This document shows, one piece after another, positions 1 to 8,542 of a stretch of 64,000 nucleotides of DNA (the stretch's first letter is position 1; every line of letters starts with the position of its first letter). The notes under the pieces are model-generated. The model searched no databases. It worked only from the letters and a program-made list of their open reading frames with translations, and had not been told where the DNA came from. The translations under genes and the position numbers were made by a program. This stretch comes from Alphaproteobacteria bacterium MedPE-SWcel (GTDB lineage Bacteria; Pseudomonadota; Alphaproteobacteria; Rhodobacterales; Rhodobacteraceae): contig MPDC01000017.1 in the NCBI GenBank assembly GCA_001874255.1, positions 1 to 64,000 on the forward strand. The letters are read 5' to 3'.

Positions 1-1
1 C

Positions 2-349
2 GGCGGCGCGGATTATACGTTTGACGCCACCGGCAACGTGACTGTGATGCGCACGGCGCTGGAAGCCGCGCACAAGGGCTGGGGCGAGAGCATCATCATC
101 GGCGTGGCCCCTGCCGGCGCCGAGATCTCCACCCGGCCCTTCCAGCTGGTCACCGGCCGCAGCTGGCGCGGCACCGCCTTTGGCGGCGCGTCCGGGCGCA
201 CCGATGTGCCAAAGATCGTCGACTGGTACATGGCGGGAAAGATCGAGATCGACCCGATGATCACCCACAAGCTGAGCCTCGATCAGATCAACGAGGGCTT
301 CGAGCTGATGCACGCCGGAAAATCCATCCGCGCCGTTGTGGAGTTCTGA
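2..349 (+). CDS. frmA: S-(hydroxymethyl)glutathione dehydrogenase (class III alcohol dehydrogenase), C-terminal part
   Basis: This is the last 115 codons of a gene that begins before the window. The protein oxidises S-hydroxymethylglutathione (formaldehyde plus glutathione) with NAD to S-formylglutathione in the cytoplasm. The visible part includes the end of the Rossmann domain ([10 protein letters not shown]) and the class III C-terminal segment ([31 protein letters not shown]). It ends 2 bp before the S-formylglutathione hydrolase gene, so the two consecutive steps of formaldehyde oxidation are co-transcribed. The catalytic zinc ligands lie upstream of the window and cannot be checked. Confidence 0.95.
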   Translation, partial: GGADYTFDATGNVTVMRTALEAAHKGWGESIIIGVAPAGAEISTRPFQLVTGRSWRGTAFGGASGRTDVPKIVDWYMAGKIEIDPMITHKLSLDQINEGFELMHAGKSIRAVVEF

Positions 350-351
350 CA

Positions 352-1182
352 ATGAGCCTTGACCTCCTGTCGCGAAACACATCGTTTGGCGGCACCCAGT
401 CTGTGTACAAACATGCCTCATCCAGCTGTTCGTGTAACATGGTGTTTGCGGTGTATTTGCCGCCGCAGGCCAAGAGCCGGAAGGTGCCGGCGTTGTGGTA
501 TCTGTCGGGCCTGACGTGCACGCATGAAAACGCGATGACAAAGGCCGGACTGCAGGAACATGCGGCGAAACATGGGCTGGCCGTGATCTTTCCCGATACC
601 TCTCCGCGGGGTGACGGCGTTGCGGATGACGAGGCCTATGACCTGGGACAAGGCGCAGGCTTTTACGTCAATGCCACCCGTGACCCCTGGAAGTCGCATT
701 TTCGGATGTATGACTATGTCCTGACCGAACTGCGCCAACTGATCACCGAAAATCTCCCGATTTCCCAACAGCATGGAATCACCGGGCATTCGATGGGAGG
801 GCACGGTGCAATCACGATGGCGCTTCGCAATCCGGGTCACTTTGGGTCCCTTTCGGCCTTTGCTCCGATTGCCAATCCCACGGCATCGGACTGGGGGCGC
901 AAGCAGCTGAGTGCCTATCTGGGCGATGACGAGGCCGCCTGGGGCGAACACGACAGTACGGTACTGATGGAGGAATATGGCTGGAAAGGCGACCTTCTGA
1001 TCGACCAGGGGGGGCATGATCAATTCCTCGACCTGCTGAAACCCGAAGCTCTTGCCGATGCAATTGCGAAGCGGCGCCAACCAGCCGTGTTTCGGATGCA
1101 GGAGGAATACGACCATTCCTATTTCTTCGTGAATTCCTTTGCCGGAGACCATGTTGCCTGGCACGCCGAAAGGCTCAATTGA
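352..1182 (+). CDS. fghA: S-formylglutathione hydrolase
   Basis: A 276-residue cytoplasmic esterase of the alpha/beta-hydrolase (esterase D) family that hydrolyses S-formylglutathione to formate and glutathione. The nucleophile elbow GHSMGG places the serine at residue 147. The rest of the triad is Asp223 (GGHDQF) and His255 (YDHSYFF). The N-terminal LWYLSGLTCTHEN block and length match the family. Its start lies 2 bp after the stop of frmA. It supplies the second step of glutathione-dependent formaldehyde removal for the methanol dehydrogenase encoded downstream. Confidence 0.96.
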   Translation: MSLDLLSRNTSFGGTQSVYKHASSSCSCNMVFAVYLPPQAKSRKVPALWYLSGLTCTHENAMTKAGLQEHAAKHGLAVIFPDTSPRGDGVADDEAYDLGQGAGFYVNATRDPWKSHFRMYDYVLTELRQLITENLPISQQHGITGHSMGGHGAITMALRNPGHFGSLSAFAPIANPTASDWGRKQLSAYLGDDEAAWGEHDSTVLMEEYGWKGDLLIDQGGHDQFLDLLKPEALADAIAKRRQPAVFRMQEEYDHSYFFVNSFAGDHVAWHAERLN

Positions 1183-1285
1183 ACCAAGTACGGTCTTTCC
1201 GTCAGGTGCGCCACTGGCGAAATCCAATAGCAACCAGAACGTGTAATTGAAATCGGATCTGGAAAGTGAAACGAAAGGACGTTTA

Positions 1286-1678
1286 ATGTTGAAGTTGAAG
1301 ATTGGTGTATTCTGTATGGCTCTTGTCCCTGCGGTTGCGCCAATGGTGGCGCAGGCCGATGGCGACGCAGAGCAAGGTGCCAAGGTCTTTCGCAAATGCA
1401 AAGCCTGCCATGCGGTCGGTGATGGTGCTGAGAACAAGGTCGGGCCGATACTCAACGGTGTTGTGGGGCGGGTCGTGGCAGCGGTCGACGGCTTTGACTA
1501 TTCCGATACGCTCAAGGACATGGCGGCCGCGGGCACTGTTTGGACAGATGACGCATTGGCAGCGTTTCTGGAAAAGCCGCGCAACTATGCCAAGGGAACT
1601 AAAATGTCCTTTGCTGGCCTCCGCAAAGAAGCGGATCGGGCCAATGTGATCGCCTATCTCGCGACATTCGCCGAATAG
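1286..1678 (+). CDS. class I c-type cytochrome (c2/c550-like), periplasmic
   Basis: A 130-residue preprotein with an N-terminal signal peptide ending near AQA-DGD. The heme motif is CKACH (Cys38, Cys41, His42), followed by [12 protein letters not shown] and the distal ligand in [11 protein letters not shown] (Met107), the pattern of mitochondrial-type cytochrome c2/c550. An upstream in-frame extension exists, but the start at 1286 is preferred because AAAGGA sits just before it and the signal peptide begins there. Lying directly before xoxF, it probably carries electrons from the XoxF/XoxG pair to the terminal oxidase; that role is inferred from position. Confidence 0.88.
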   Translation: MLKLKIGVFCMALVPAVAPMVAQADGDAEQGAKVFRKCKACHAVGDGAENKVGPILNGVVGRVVAAVDGFDYSDTLKDMAAAGTVWTDDALAAFLEKPRNYAKGTKMSFAGLRKEADRANVIAYLATFAE

Positions 1679-1726
1679 TCACGGATAGCGAGACCTGTAT
1701 TTCGACCGGAGGAGAGGACGGTCCAT

Positions 1727-1767
1727 GCGGGTTTGACAGCACAGGTCCACAGACCCGTGCAAACCGC
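1727..1767 (+). promoter_or_regulatory. possible leader hairpin upstream of xoxF
   Basis: GCGGGTTTG (1727-1735) and CAAACCGC (1760-1767) can pair with one bulged G around a 24-nt loop, 33 bp before the xoxF start. An optimal Shine-Dalgarno, GGGAGGAAG, follows just before the ATG. The hairpin may stabilise or regulate the xoxF mRNA. The role is inferred; only the pairing is visible. Confidence 0.3.
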
Positions 1768-1800
1768 GGCAGAGACTGTCGCACTTTAAGGGAGGAAGAC

Positions 1801-3603
1801 ATGAGGAAACTTTTGCTTTTATCGTCGGGGATTGCTGTTGCAGCCACGACGATGGCTCTGGCCAATGACGATCTCATCAGTGAAATGGCGGACCCGGGAC
1901 AATGGGCTATCCAGACCGGGGACTATAAAAACCAGCGCTATTCCAAACTCGACCAGATCAACGCTGAAAATGTCGATGACCTGCAAGTGGCCTGGACGTT
2001 CTCCACCGGCGTGCTGCGGGGTCACGAGGGCTCGCCCTTGGTGATTGACGACATAATGTATGTGCACACGCCATTTCCGAATATCGTCTATGCACTGGAC
2101 CTGAACGATGATGGCCGCATCATCTGGAAATACGAACCCCGTCAGGATCCGGATGTGATCCCGGTGATGTGCTGTGACACCGTGAACCGCGGTGTGGCCT
2201 ATGCAGAGGGCAAGATCTTCCTGCATCAGGCGGATACAAAGGTTGTGGCGCTCAATGCCAAAACGGGTGCGGTCGAATGGGAAGTCGTCAACGGTGACCC
2301 ATCAGTGGGCGAAACCAACACGGCGACCGTGCTGCCGGTCAACGACAAGGTCATCGTCGGTATTTCCGGTGGGGAGTTCGGTGTGCGTGGCTCTGTGACC
2401 GCGTATAATATCGCGGACGGCAACCTCGCCTGGCGGGCCTATTCGATGGGACCGGACAGCGACATTCTGGTTGATCCGGAAAATACCACCCACCTCGGAG
2501 AGCCCGTTGGCGAGAATTCCGGCACCAACACCTGGGAAGGTGATCAGTGGATGATCGGCGGCGGCACAACCTGGGGTTGGTATTCTGCGGATCTTGAGGA
2601 AAACCTCGTGTACTACGGCTCCGGCAACCCGTCGACCTGGAACCCGGCCCAGCGTCCTGGCGACAACCGGTGGTCCATGACCATAATGGCGCGTGACATC
2701 GATACAGGCGTTGCCAAGTGGTTCTACCAGATGACCCCGCATGATGAGTGGGATTATGACGGCGTCAACGAAATGATCCTCACGGAACAGGAAGTTGACG
2801 GGCAGATGCGCAAGCTGCTCAGCCACTTTGACCGGAATGGTCTGGGATACACGCTGGACCGTGTCACGGGCGAACTGCTCGTCGCGGAGAAATACGACCC
2901 GGCGGTGAACTGGACCACCGGCGTTGAAATGGACCCCTCCAACGAGAACTACGGTCGCCCCTATGTGGTGTCCCAATACTCGACCGAGCAGAACGGCGAA
3001 GACGTCAACTCCACCGGCATCTGCCCGGCGGCGCTTGGCTCCAAGGACCAGCAGCCAGCGGCCTACAGCCCGAAAACCGAGCTGATGTATGTGCCGACCA
3101 ACCACGTGTGCATGGATTATGAACCCTTCCGTGTGTCCTACACTGCCGGTCAACCCTACGTCGGGGCGACACTGGCCATGTACCCCGCTCCCGAAAGCCA
3201 TGGCGGCATGGGGAACTTCATTGCCTGGGACAATATCGAAGGCGAGATCAAGTGGTCCATTCCCGAGCAGTTCTCTGTCTGGTCCGGTGCTTTGGCGACA
3301 GCGGGCGACATTGTCTTCTACGGCACGCTTGAGGGCTATCTGAAGGCTGTGCACGCAGAGACCGGTGAGGAGCTGTACCGCTTCAAGACGCCGTCTGGGA
3401 TCATCGGCAACGTGATGACCTATGAATCCAACGGCAAGCAATACATCGGCATCCTTTCGGGGATCGGTGGCTGGGCCGGGATTGGTCTGGCCGCAGGTCT
3501 GACCAACCCCAATGATGGCCTGGGGGCCGTGGGCGGCTATGCAGCCCTCAGCGACTATACCGCGCTTGGTGGTCAACTGACCGTGTTCAAACTGCCGGAT
3601 TGA
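1801..3603 (+). CDS. xoxF: XoxF-type lanthanide-dependent PQQ methanol dehydrogenase
   Basis: A 600-residue periplasmic eight-bladed propeller quinoprotein that oxidises methanol (and probably formaldehyde) using PQQ. It has a 21-residue signal peptide ending MALA-ND. Visible active-site features are the vicinal disulfide CysCys124-125 that stacks on PQQ, metal ligands Glu192 (SGGEFG) and Asn276 (GSGNPSTW), catalytic Asp318, and Asp320 in the DEWDYDG motif. The Asp two residues after the catalytic Asp is the known signature of lanthanide-binding XoxF; calcium MxaF has Ala there. The gene follows a strong ribosome binding site and heads the xoxFGJ cluster. No MxaFI is encoded in the window. 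Confidence 0.97.
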   Translation: MRKLLLLSSGIAVAATTMALANDDLISEMADPGQWAIQTGDYKNQRYSKLDQINAENVDDLQVAWTFSTGVLRGHEGSPLVIDDIMYVHTPFPNIVYALDLNDDGRIIWKYEPRQDPDVIPVMCCDTVNRGVAYAEGKIFLHQADTKVVALNAKTGAVEWEVVNGDPSVGETNTATVLPVNDKVIVGISGGEFGVRGSVTAYNIADGNLAWRAYSMGPDSDILVDPENTTHLGEPVGENSGTNTWEGDQWMIGGGTTWGWYSADLEENLVYYGSGNPSTWNPAQRPGDNRWSMTIMARDIDTGVAKWFYQMTPHDEWDYDGVNEMILTEQEVDGQMRKLLSHFDRNGLGYTLDRVTGELLVAEKYDPAVNWTTGVEMDPSNENYGRPYVVSQYSTEQNGEDVNSTGICPAALGSKDQQPAAYSPKTELMYVPTNHVCMDYEPFRVSYTAGQPYVGATLAMYPAPESHGGMGNFIAWDNIEGEIKWSIPEQFSVWSGALATAGDIVFYGTLEGYLKAVHAETGEELYRFKTPSGIIGNVMTYESNGKQYIGILSGIGGWAGIGLAAGLTNPNDGLGAVGGYAALSDYTALGGQLTVFKLPD

Positions 3604-3625
3604 TCCGGTTTCATGAAACCAATGG

Positions 3626-3649
3626 CGGGCGCAGAATGGTTTGCGCCCG
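3626..3649 (+). terminator. hairpin between xoxF and xoxG (attenuator or processing site)
   Basis: CGGGCGCA (3626-3633) and TGCGCCCG (3642-3649) form a perfect 8-bp GC-rich stem with an 8-nt loop, starting 23 bp after the xoxF stop. No T-run follows, so a partial terminator or a 3'-end stabiliser is more likely than full termination. Either would let xoxF mRNA exceed xoxG and xoxJ mRNA, as expected from the abundance of the enzyme. Confidence 0.5.
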
Positions 3650-3678
3650 TCACCTTGCAAGGCAACAGGTATTCCAAG

Positions 3679-4209
3679 ATGATCACGACCCGACGCGCCC
3701 TTTCCCTGCTGGCGATACTGGCTCTGCCTTTCGGTGCCAGCGCCGACGAACTCACGCTTGACCCGGCAAATCTCGAGGCAGATTACAACGAAGACGGGCG
3801 CTATTTTACAGTCGATGATGTCCCGACCTACAATATCAACGACGAAGGCGCTGTGGACTGGCTGACCTATTCCGGCTTTCGCCGCTACCATTCTGAGTGC
3901 CACGTCTGCCATGGCCCGGAGGGCGAGGGCTCGACCTATGCCCCGGCTCTGAAGGCCTCTGCAATCCGCATGGACTATTACGATTTTCTCGACACGGTCA
4001 CCAACGGGCGCAAGGTGGTGACGGCCGGAGGTCAGGACTCTGTCATGCCGGCCTTCGGAGAGAACCCGAATGTGATGTGCTATCTGGATGATATTTACGT
4101 CTACCTCAAGGCGCGTGGAGCGGAGGCCGTGCCCCGTGGCCGCCCTGGCAAGAAAGAGGCGAAATCAGATATCATTCGCGAGGATGAAAATGCCTGTCTC
4201 GGAATCTAA
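3679..4209 (+). CDS. xoxG: XoxG-type cytochrome c (cytochrome cL-like electron acceptor of XoxF)
   Basis: A 176-residue secreted monoheme cytochrome. The signal peptide runs from MITTRRALSL to about GASA-DE, which is why the ATG at 3679 is preferred over an in-frame ATG at 3613 that would overlap the hairpin after xoxF. The heme site is CHVCH (Cys74, Cys77, His78), and Met123 in SVMPAFGENPNV is the likely sixth ligand. The acidic N-terminal region and the Cys at 134 and 173 resemble cytochromes that dock with methanol dehydrogenase. Paracoccus has a comparable XoxF-linked cytochrome, c553i. It accepts electrons directly from XoxF in the periplasm. Confidence 0.9.
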   Translation: MITTRRALSLLAILALPFGASADELTLDPANLEADYNEDGRYFTVDDVPTYNINDEGAVDWLTYSGFRRYHSECHVCHGPEGEGSTYAPALKASAIRMDYYDFLDTVTNGRKVVTAGGQDSVMPAFGENPNVMCYLDDIYVYLKARGAEAVPRGRPGKKEAKSDIIREDENACLGI

Positions 4210-4213
4210 TGTG

Positions 4214-5062
4214 ATGAGACTGGGCCGCGTCTTCTATCGCAGTGTTTTGGCGGGCAGTATCATGCTGCTCGCCTTTGGCGTTTCCGGCCTGCAGGCTCAA
4301 ACCTCTGATCTCGTTTCCAGAACCGCGTTGCGGGTCTGCGCTGATCCAGCCAATTATCCGATGTCGAACCAGGCCGGGGAGGGCTGGGAAAACAAGCTGG
4401 CCGACCTGATCGCCTCAAAGCTGGACCTGCCGGTTCAATATACTTGGTTTCCGCAGGCAACCGGGTTTGTGCGGCAGACATTGCGCGCCAAGAAATGCGA
4501 TGTGATCATGGCCTATGCGCAGGGGCATGAGCTGGTGCAGAACACCAACCACTATTTCACCTCGGCCTATGCCCTTGTCGTTCCTGCCACATCGGCGTTG
4601 GCCGAGGTTTCGACGCTTTCGGATCCCCGCCTGAAAGATCTGCGTATTGGTATTATCGCAGGCAGCCCGCCGGCAACCCATATGGCGCGCAATGGGCTGA
4701 TTGGCAAAGCCAAAGCCTATAATCTCTTTGTGGATCGCCGAATTGAGAGCCCGGCAATCGACATGCTCGATGATCTGGAGGCCGGCAACATTGATGCGGC
4801 CATTCTCTGGGGGCCGCTGGGCGGGCCATTGGTGAAATCCGACTATCCCGAGATGACCGTCACGCCCTTGGTGTCGGAAACCCTGCCACCGCGCCTGTTC
4901 TATCGCATCACGATGGGGGTGCGGATCGGCGAGAAGGTCTGGCAGCGAAAGCTCAATTCGCTGATCCGCCGCAATCAGGCGGAGATCAATGCAATCTTGA
5001 CCGAGGCCGGTGTGCCGTTGGTCTCGGATCTTGGTGATGCGGTGCTGGACACAGGGGAATGA
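4214..5062 (+). CDS. xoxJ: XoxJ, periplasmic binding-protein-like partner of XoxF
   Basis: A 282-residue protein of the extracellular solute-binding family 3 fold, of the type always found beside methanol dehydrogenases (MxaJ/XoxJ). From the chosen start a signal peptide (MRLGRVFYRS to QAQT) is followed by LRVCADPANYPMSN, the typical first strand of this subgroup. The start at 4214 lies 4 bp after the xoxG stop; in-frame ATGs at 4184 and 4190 are possible but would add a charged segment before the signal. The protein is thought to help activate or assemble XoxF rather than to transport a solute. It overlaps the next gene by 4 bp (ATGA). Confidence 0.9.
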   Translation: MRLGRVFYRSVLAGSIMLLAFGVSGLQAQTSDLVSRTALRVCADPANYPMSNQAGEGWENKLADLIASKLDLPVQYTWFPQATGFVRQTLRAKKCDVIMAYAQGHELVQNTNHYFTSAYALVVPATSALAEVSTLSDPRLKDLRIGIIAGSPPATHMARNGLIGKAKAYNLFVDRRIESPAIDMLDDLEAGNIDAAILWGPLGGPLVKSDYPEMTVTPLVSETLPPRLFYRITMGVRIGEKVWQRKLNSLIRRNQAEINAILTEAGVPLVSDLGDAVLDTGE

Positions 5063-5613
5063 CCCGGCTGTGGGCTGTGGTGCTATGTGCGGCACATCCA
5101 TGGATGGCATTTGCCCAATCGGTACCCGAACCTGCGGGATACCGTCACGACCAGTACCGCGGGCCGGTACCGGAAACTTTGGCGGGCGCGGCGGTGATTT
5201 CCGACGAAGAAGCCCATGCCCTGTGGCAGTCCGGCGCGGCCGTTTTTGTCGATGTTCTGCCGCGCGCTCCCAAGCCGGAAAACCTGCCCGAGGGGACCGT
5301 CTGGCGGCAAAAGCCAAGGCATTCCATTCCCGGCGCAATCTGGATGCCGAATGTGGGCTATGGGAAATTGGCGGCCGCCTATGAAAGCTACTATCGCAGC
5401 GGATTGACGCAGGTGACCGGCGGAAGACCAGACCAACCCGTCGTTATCTTTTGCCTTGCGGAATGCTGGATGAGCTGGAATGCCGCCAAACGCGCGGTCA
5501 GCTGGGGCTATACTGCGGTCAGTTGGTACCCGGAAGGGACCGACGGCTGGGCCTTCATGGGGTTTGATACAGAGAGTTTGGTGCCGATGCCCGGTGAACC
5601 CCGTGCGAATTAG
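5059..5613 (+). CDS. PQQ-dependent catabolism-associated CxxxCW-motif rhodanese-like protein
   Basis: A 184-residue secreted protein with a signal peptide ending near AFAQ. It has a rhodanese-like fold with FVDVLPRAPKP, a PGAIWMPNVG block, and the family-defining FCLAECWMSWNAAKR segment, in which two cysteines three residues apart are followed by Trp. The family occurs almost only beside PQQ alcohol dehydrogenases and has no proven function. A role in disulfide or persulfide handling during quinoprotein maturation is a guess. It is translationally coupled to xoxJ through an ATGA overlap and is the last gene of the xox operon. Confidence 0.85.
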   Translation: MTRLWAVVLCAAHPWMAFAQSVPEPAGYRHDQYRGPVPETLAGAAVISDEEAHALWQSGAAVFVDVLPRAPKPENLPEGTVWRQKPRHSIPGAIWMPNVGYGKLAAAYESYYRSGLTQVTGGRPDQPVVIFCLAECWMSWNAAKRAVSWGYTAVSWYPEGTDGWAFMGFDTESLVPMPGEPRAN

Positions 5614-5616
5614 CAT

Positions 5617-6543
5617 CTAATCCGGGAGGATGAATGCACCAAAGGCTCGTGGCCCATCCCCGGTTTCCCATTGCTCCACCACCGTCAACGAACTGACGTC
5701 GATACGGCTCAATGTGTTTTCGAACCAGTTGGCGACAAGCACCGAGGCCCCATCGGATGTGACGTCGATCCCTTCGGGGTATTCGCCTACTGCGATTTTG
5801 GCAATTGTTTCAAGCGTGCCCATGTCGATCACGCTGACGGTATCCTCATACTGGTTGCTGACATAGGCGCGAGCTTGCGCAAAGGTCACAGCATAGGGTC
5901 GAGCGCCCACCGCTACAGTGGTCAGCGGCCCCAGGAGCGGGTCCAGTACGCTCATGTCATCCGACCCGACGTTTCCCACAAACAGACGACCATCGTCGGC
6001 AAAGGCCAGCCCGAAGGGCCGCAGGCCAACGCGGTGCCGCGCCAGTTGCATGAGAGTTTCAGCATCAAAGATCGAGACCTGATCCGCATCGCGGTCGGCG
6101 GATGCCAGGTAGCGCCCGTCAGGTGACAAGGCCAGACCGGCAGGCGCTGCCCCCGTCTCCAGTTCACCAACCACCGACAGATCCTCGGCCCGGAGCACCC
6201 AAATTCGGGCGTTATACCAATCGGACACAAAAACCCGGCGGCGCAGCTGATCCAGGGCGATGCCATTTGGGCCGCCTTCCAGTGTCGCCCGTGCCTGCTC
6301 GGCTCCCGATACGGGATCAAGGCGGCGCACTTCCTTTGTGTCCGGGGAAACGGTGAAAATTCCGAAATCCGAGACGGCAATGCCCGCGGGTTGCCCCGGC
6401 AGCGGCCAGCGTTCCTGGGTTCCGGTATCCAAGTCTATCACGCTCAGAACGTTGCCATTCTGGCAGGTCACATAGGCCACGTCCGCCGACAGCGCCGTGG
6501 CAGCGCAAATCCCTGCCACGGAGATCAAGAACCGAGCGCGCAT
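5617..6543 (-). CDS. secreted YVTN-type beta-propeller protein
   Basis: A 308-residue protein with a signal peptide (MRARFLISVAG to LSA-DV). Six to seven repeats follow, of the form VYVTCQNGNVLSVIDLDTGT and GIAVSDFGIFTVS, typical of YVTN beta-propellers. Such proteins accompany PQQ-dependent catabolism clusters. It ends a few bases from the end of the convergent xox operon and sits 3 bp after the SRPBCC gene, forming a two-gene minus-strand unit. It is a paralogue in fold of the propeller at 8543-9544. Function unknown; a scaffold or metal-binding role in the periplasm is possible. Confidence 0.8.
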   Translation of the reverse strand: MRARFLISVAGICAATALSADVAYVTCQNGNVLSVIDLDTGTQERWPLPGQPAGIAVSDFGIFTVSPDTKEVRRLDPVSGAEQARATLEGGPNGIALDQLRRRVFVSDWYNARIWVLRAEDLSVVGELETGAAPAGLALSPDGRYLASADRDADQVSIFDAETLMQLARHRVGLRPFGLAFADDGRLFVGNVGSDDMSVLDPLLGPLTTVAVGARPYAVTFAQARAYVSNQYEDTVSVIDMGTLETIAKIAVGEYPEGIDVTSDGASVLVANWFENTLSRIDVSSLTVVEQWETGDGPRAFGAFILPD

Positions 6544-6546
6544 TGC

Positions 6547-7092
6547 TCAGGACCCAGGTGCCCCGAACCGTTCAACCAATGCGTCAAGCCCGGCCTGATA
6601 CACGGCCGACACGGCTGCGATGGAGGCCGCGTCGTTCAGATGCTCCGGAGGATCATTGTTGGGATAGCCACGATAAAACGCCCCACGCCATTCAACCAAT
6701 GCACCGCCCCCATCCCGTGGTTTGACGGTGAGATGCGACGAATAATTCGTAACCGGCAGAACTTCGACATCAACCTCGGTGATCCGGTAGGAGTAGCTCA
6801 TTTTCTCGTCCGAGAATTTGTACAGGATCTCGGCAATCGTCGGCCCGTCTGCGCTTCCCAATGTGATCACCCGGGTGGCATCGATTTCATTGCCGCCGTC
6901 GCCGGTGGTGGCAAAGGCTGCGGGATGCCACGACATGTCCTGAAAGTGTCCGATCGCAGCCCAGACTTCACCCGGCGCTGCGGCCACCTCGGTGGTCAAT
7001 GTGACCTTCTGGCGGGTCGGACCATGGGCCAGCACCAGCCCCGGAAGCGCGGCAGCTAGCAGAGTGCCTATCAAGATTGAACGACGTTTCAT
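6547..7092 (-). CDS. MxaD-like SRPBCC-domain periplasmic protein
   Basis: A 181-residue protein with a signal peptide (MKRRSILIGTLLAAALPG to LAHG). It has an SRPBCC/polyketide-cyclase fold: the VTLTTEVAAAPGEVWAAIG first strand and helix, then a C-terminal helix AVYQAGLDALVERFG. Its size and secreted nature match MxaD, a protein reported to help methanol dehydrogenase interact with its cytochrome. It is the first gene of a two-gene minus-strand unit with the propeller gene, transcribed divergently from the PedA1-like gene. The MxaD equivalence is by fold and context only. Confidence 0.75.
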   Translation of the reverse strand: MKRRSILIGTLLAAALPGLVLAHGPTRQKVTLTTEVAAAPGEVWAAIGHFQDMSWHPAAFATTGDGGNEIDATRVITLGSADGPTIAEILYKFSDEKMSYSYRITEVDVEVLPVTNYSSHLTVKPRDGGGALVEWRGAFYRGYPNNDPPEHLNDAASIAAVSAVYQAGLDALVERFGAPGS

Positions 7093-7193
7093 TTTTTCTC
7101 CCGTTTGTCATCTGTTGCATTCCGCGAAAGGCATCGGCGTCTCGCGCGCGCGGTTCATATGTACAAGAAGAGGCGCGGTGACGCGGGCTGTCC

Positions 7194-7212
7194 ATTCTTA
7201 AGAAATAAGAAT
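7194..7212. promoter_or_regulatory. inverted repeat of the CTTA-N5-TAAG type
   Basis: ATTCTTA (7194-7200) and TAAGAAT (7206-7212) form a perfect 7-bp dyad with a 5-bp spacer. It lies in the divergent promoter region between the MxaD-like gene (start 7092) and the PedA1-like gene (start 7345). The same core, CTTA-N5-TAAG, recurs before pqqA and upstream of the moxR operon, which suggests a common operator. Confidence 0.5.
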
Positions 7213-7344
7213 CGCTGTGGGAAATGAGGCTGTTACCCTGATTTCATTGCAAGATCCGCTTTTGCCAGGCCGAAACTTTGGCAAAGGGTACGGTGGTCCA
7301 GCCACAACGGGAGTAGCAGGCGCGCCTGCGATAGGGAGGTCCAA

Positions 7345-8532
7345 GTGCAATTGCGTTTCTCGTCGTTATACGCGGCCATTGTCCTGGTTTTTGCCGCCAC
7401 CATCGCCAGCGCAATTGAGGTCCGTACCGCCGTTTTGCGGGTGGACTACCAAACGCAGCTGCCAATTTCGCGATTTGACTATATTCCAGAGGATGTGGGA
7501 TTTGCCGGAGCCCTCCTCGCAGATGAGGACAACAGCACGACAGGTTCTTTTTTGGGCCATTCCTACAAGACACTGACACGCGCCACCACACCCGAAGAGG
7601 CCGAGGCCGCGCTGCGGGACATCCTGGAAGACGGTATCCGTCTGATTGTCGTTCTGGCCGACCAGGATGATCTTCTGCGCCTGACCGATCAAGCGGCGCA
7701 AGCGGATGCGCTGGTGTTCAATGCGGCGGCTCCGGACAGCGGTTTGCGGAGCGATGAATGCCGGGCCAATCTTCTTCACACCGCCCTGAGTTACGGTCAG
7801 ATGGCAGACGCTGTCGCACAGTTTGCACTGTGGAAAAAATGGCCGCAATGGCTGCTGGTGTCGGGGTCCAACCCAGAAGACCGGGCGCTGGCGGACGCCT
7901 ATCGTCATGCGGCGAGAAAGTTTGGCGCGACTGTCGTCGAAGAACGGATGTTCGAGGATACCGGCGGGGCGCGACGTACCGACTCCGGGCATGTCCTCGT
8001 GCAACGGCAACTGCCCGTTTTCATGCAGGATACCAAAGCGCATGATGTCGTCATGACCGCCGATGCGACGGATTATTTCGCGGCCTACCTGCCATATCAC
8101 CTTTGGACGCCGCGGCCGGTAATGGGCTCGGCAGGGCTGCGCCCCGCGCAAATGCATGGTGGCCACGAGGCCTACGGCGCGACACAGTTGCAATCCCGCT
8201 TTGAGAAGCTGGCGGGGCGTTACATTCGGGATGCGGACTACAACACCTGGATGGCCCTGCGCGCAGTTGGCGAGGCCGTGACCCGGGCCGAAACCGCCAC
8301 CCCCGAAGGCGTGCGCGACTATCTCCTTTCGGAGGATTTTGAATTGGCCAGTTTCAAGGGGCAGGGCGTCACGTTTCGACCTTGGAACGGCCAAATGCGC
8401 CAGCAAGTGCTGCTCTATGATGATCGCGTCACAGTCAGCGTCAGCCCGCAGGACGGTTTTCTACACCAGCACTCACCCCAGGACACGCTTGGGCTCGACA
8501 AACCTGAATCCAATTGCACCGCTTTTGACTGA
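7345..8532 (+). CDS. PedA1-like periplasmic binding protein of the PQQ-dehydrogenase-associated ABC transporter
   Basis: A 395-residue secreted protein with a branched-chain-amino-acid-type periplasmic binding fold, the form assigned to PQQ-dependent alcohol dehydrogenase systems. The signal peptide (MQLRFSSLYAAIVLVFAA to ASA-IE) precedes VRTAVLRVDYQTQLPISR. Later blocks such as VFNAAAPDSGLRSDECR and LHTALSYGQMADAVAQF are characteristic. Homologues with a propeller protein, an ATPase and a permease form PedA1A2BC of Pseudomonas putida, needed for growth at low lanthanide levels. The matching ATPase and permease lie at 25239-26752. It starts a plus-strand operon. Confidence 0.85.
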   Translation: MQLRFSSLYAAIVLVFAATIASAIEVRTAVLRVDYQTQLPISRFDYIPEDVGFAGALLADEDNSTTGSFLGHSYKTLTRATTPEEAEAALRDILEDGIRLIVVLADQDDLLRLTDQAAQADALVFNAAAPDSGLRSDECRANLLHTALSYGQMADAVAQFALWKKWPQWLLVSGSNPEDRALADAYRHAARKFGATVVEERMFEDTGGARRTDSGHVLVQRQLPVFMQDTKAHDVVMTADATDYFAAYLPYHLWTPRPVMGSAGLRPAQMHGGHEAYGATQLQSRFEKLAGRYIRDADYNTWMALRAVGEAVTRAETATPEGVRDYLLSEDFELASFKGQGVTFRPWNGQMRQQVLLYDDRVTVSVSPQDGFLHQHSPQDTLGLDKPESNCTAFD

Positions 8533-8542
8533 GGAATTTGGA

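Noticed and set aside
418..1455. Long minus-strand open frame across the S-formylglutathione hydrolase gene
   Set aside because: It is antisense to a clearly conserved esterase and has no recognisable motifs.
3613..3678. In-frame N-terminal extension of xoxG
   Set aside because: It would place coding sequence over the hairpin after xoxF and before an otherwise perfect signal peptide.
2302..3912. 536-codon minus-strand frame opposite xoxF
   Set aside because: It is a shadow of the xoxF codon bias in GC-rich DNA; the plus-strand protein is unmistakable.
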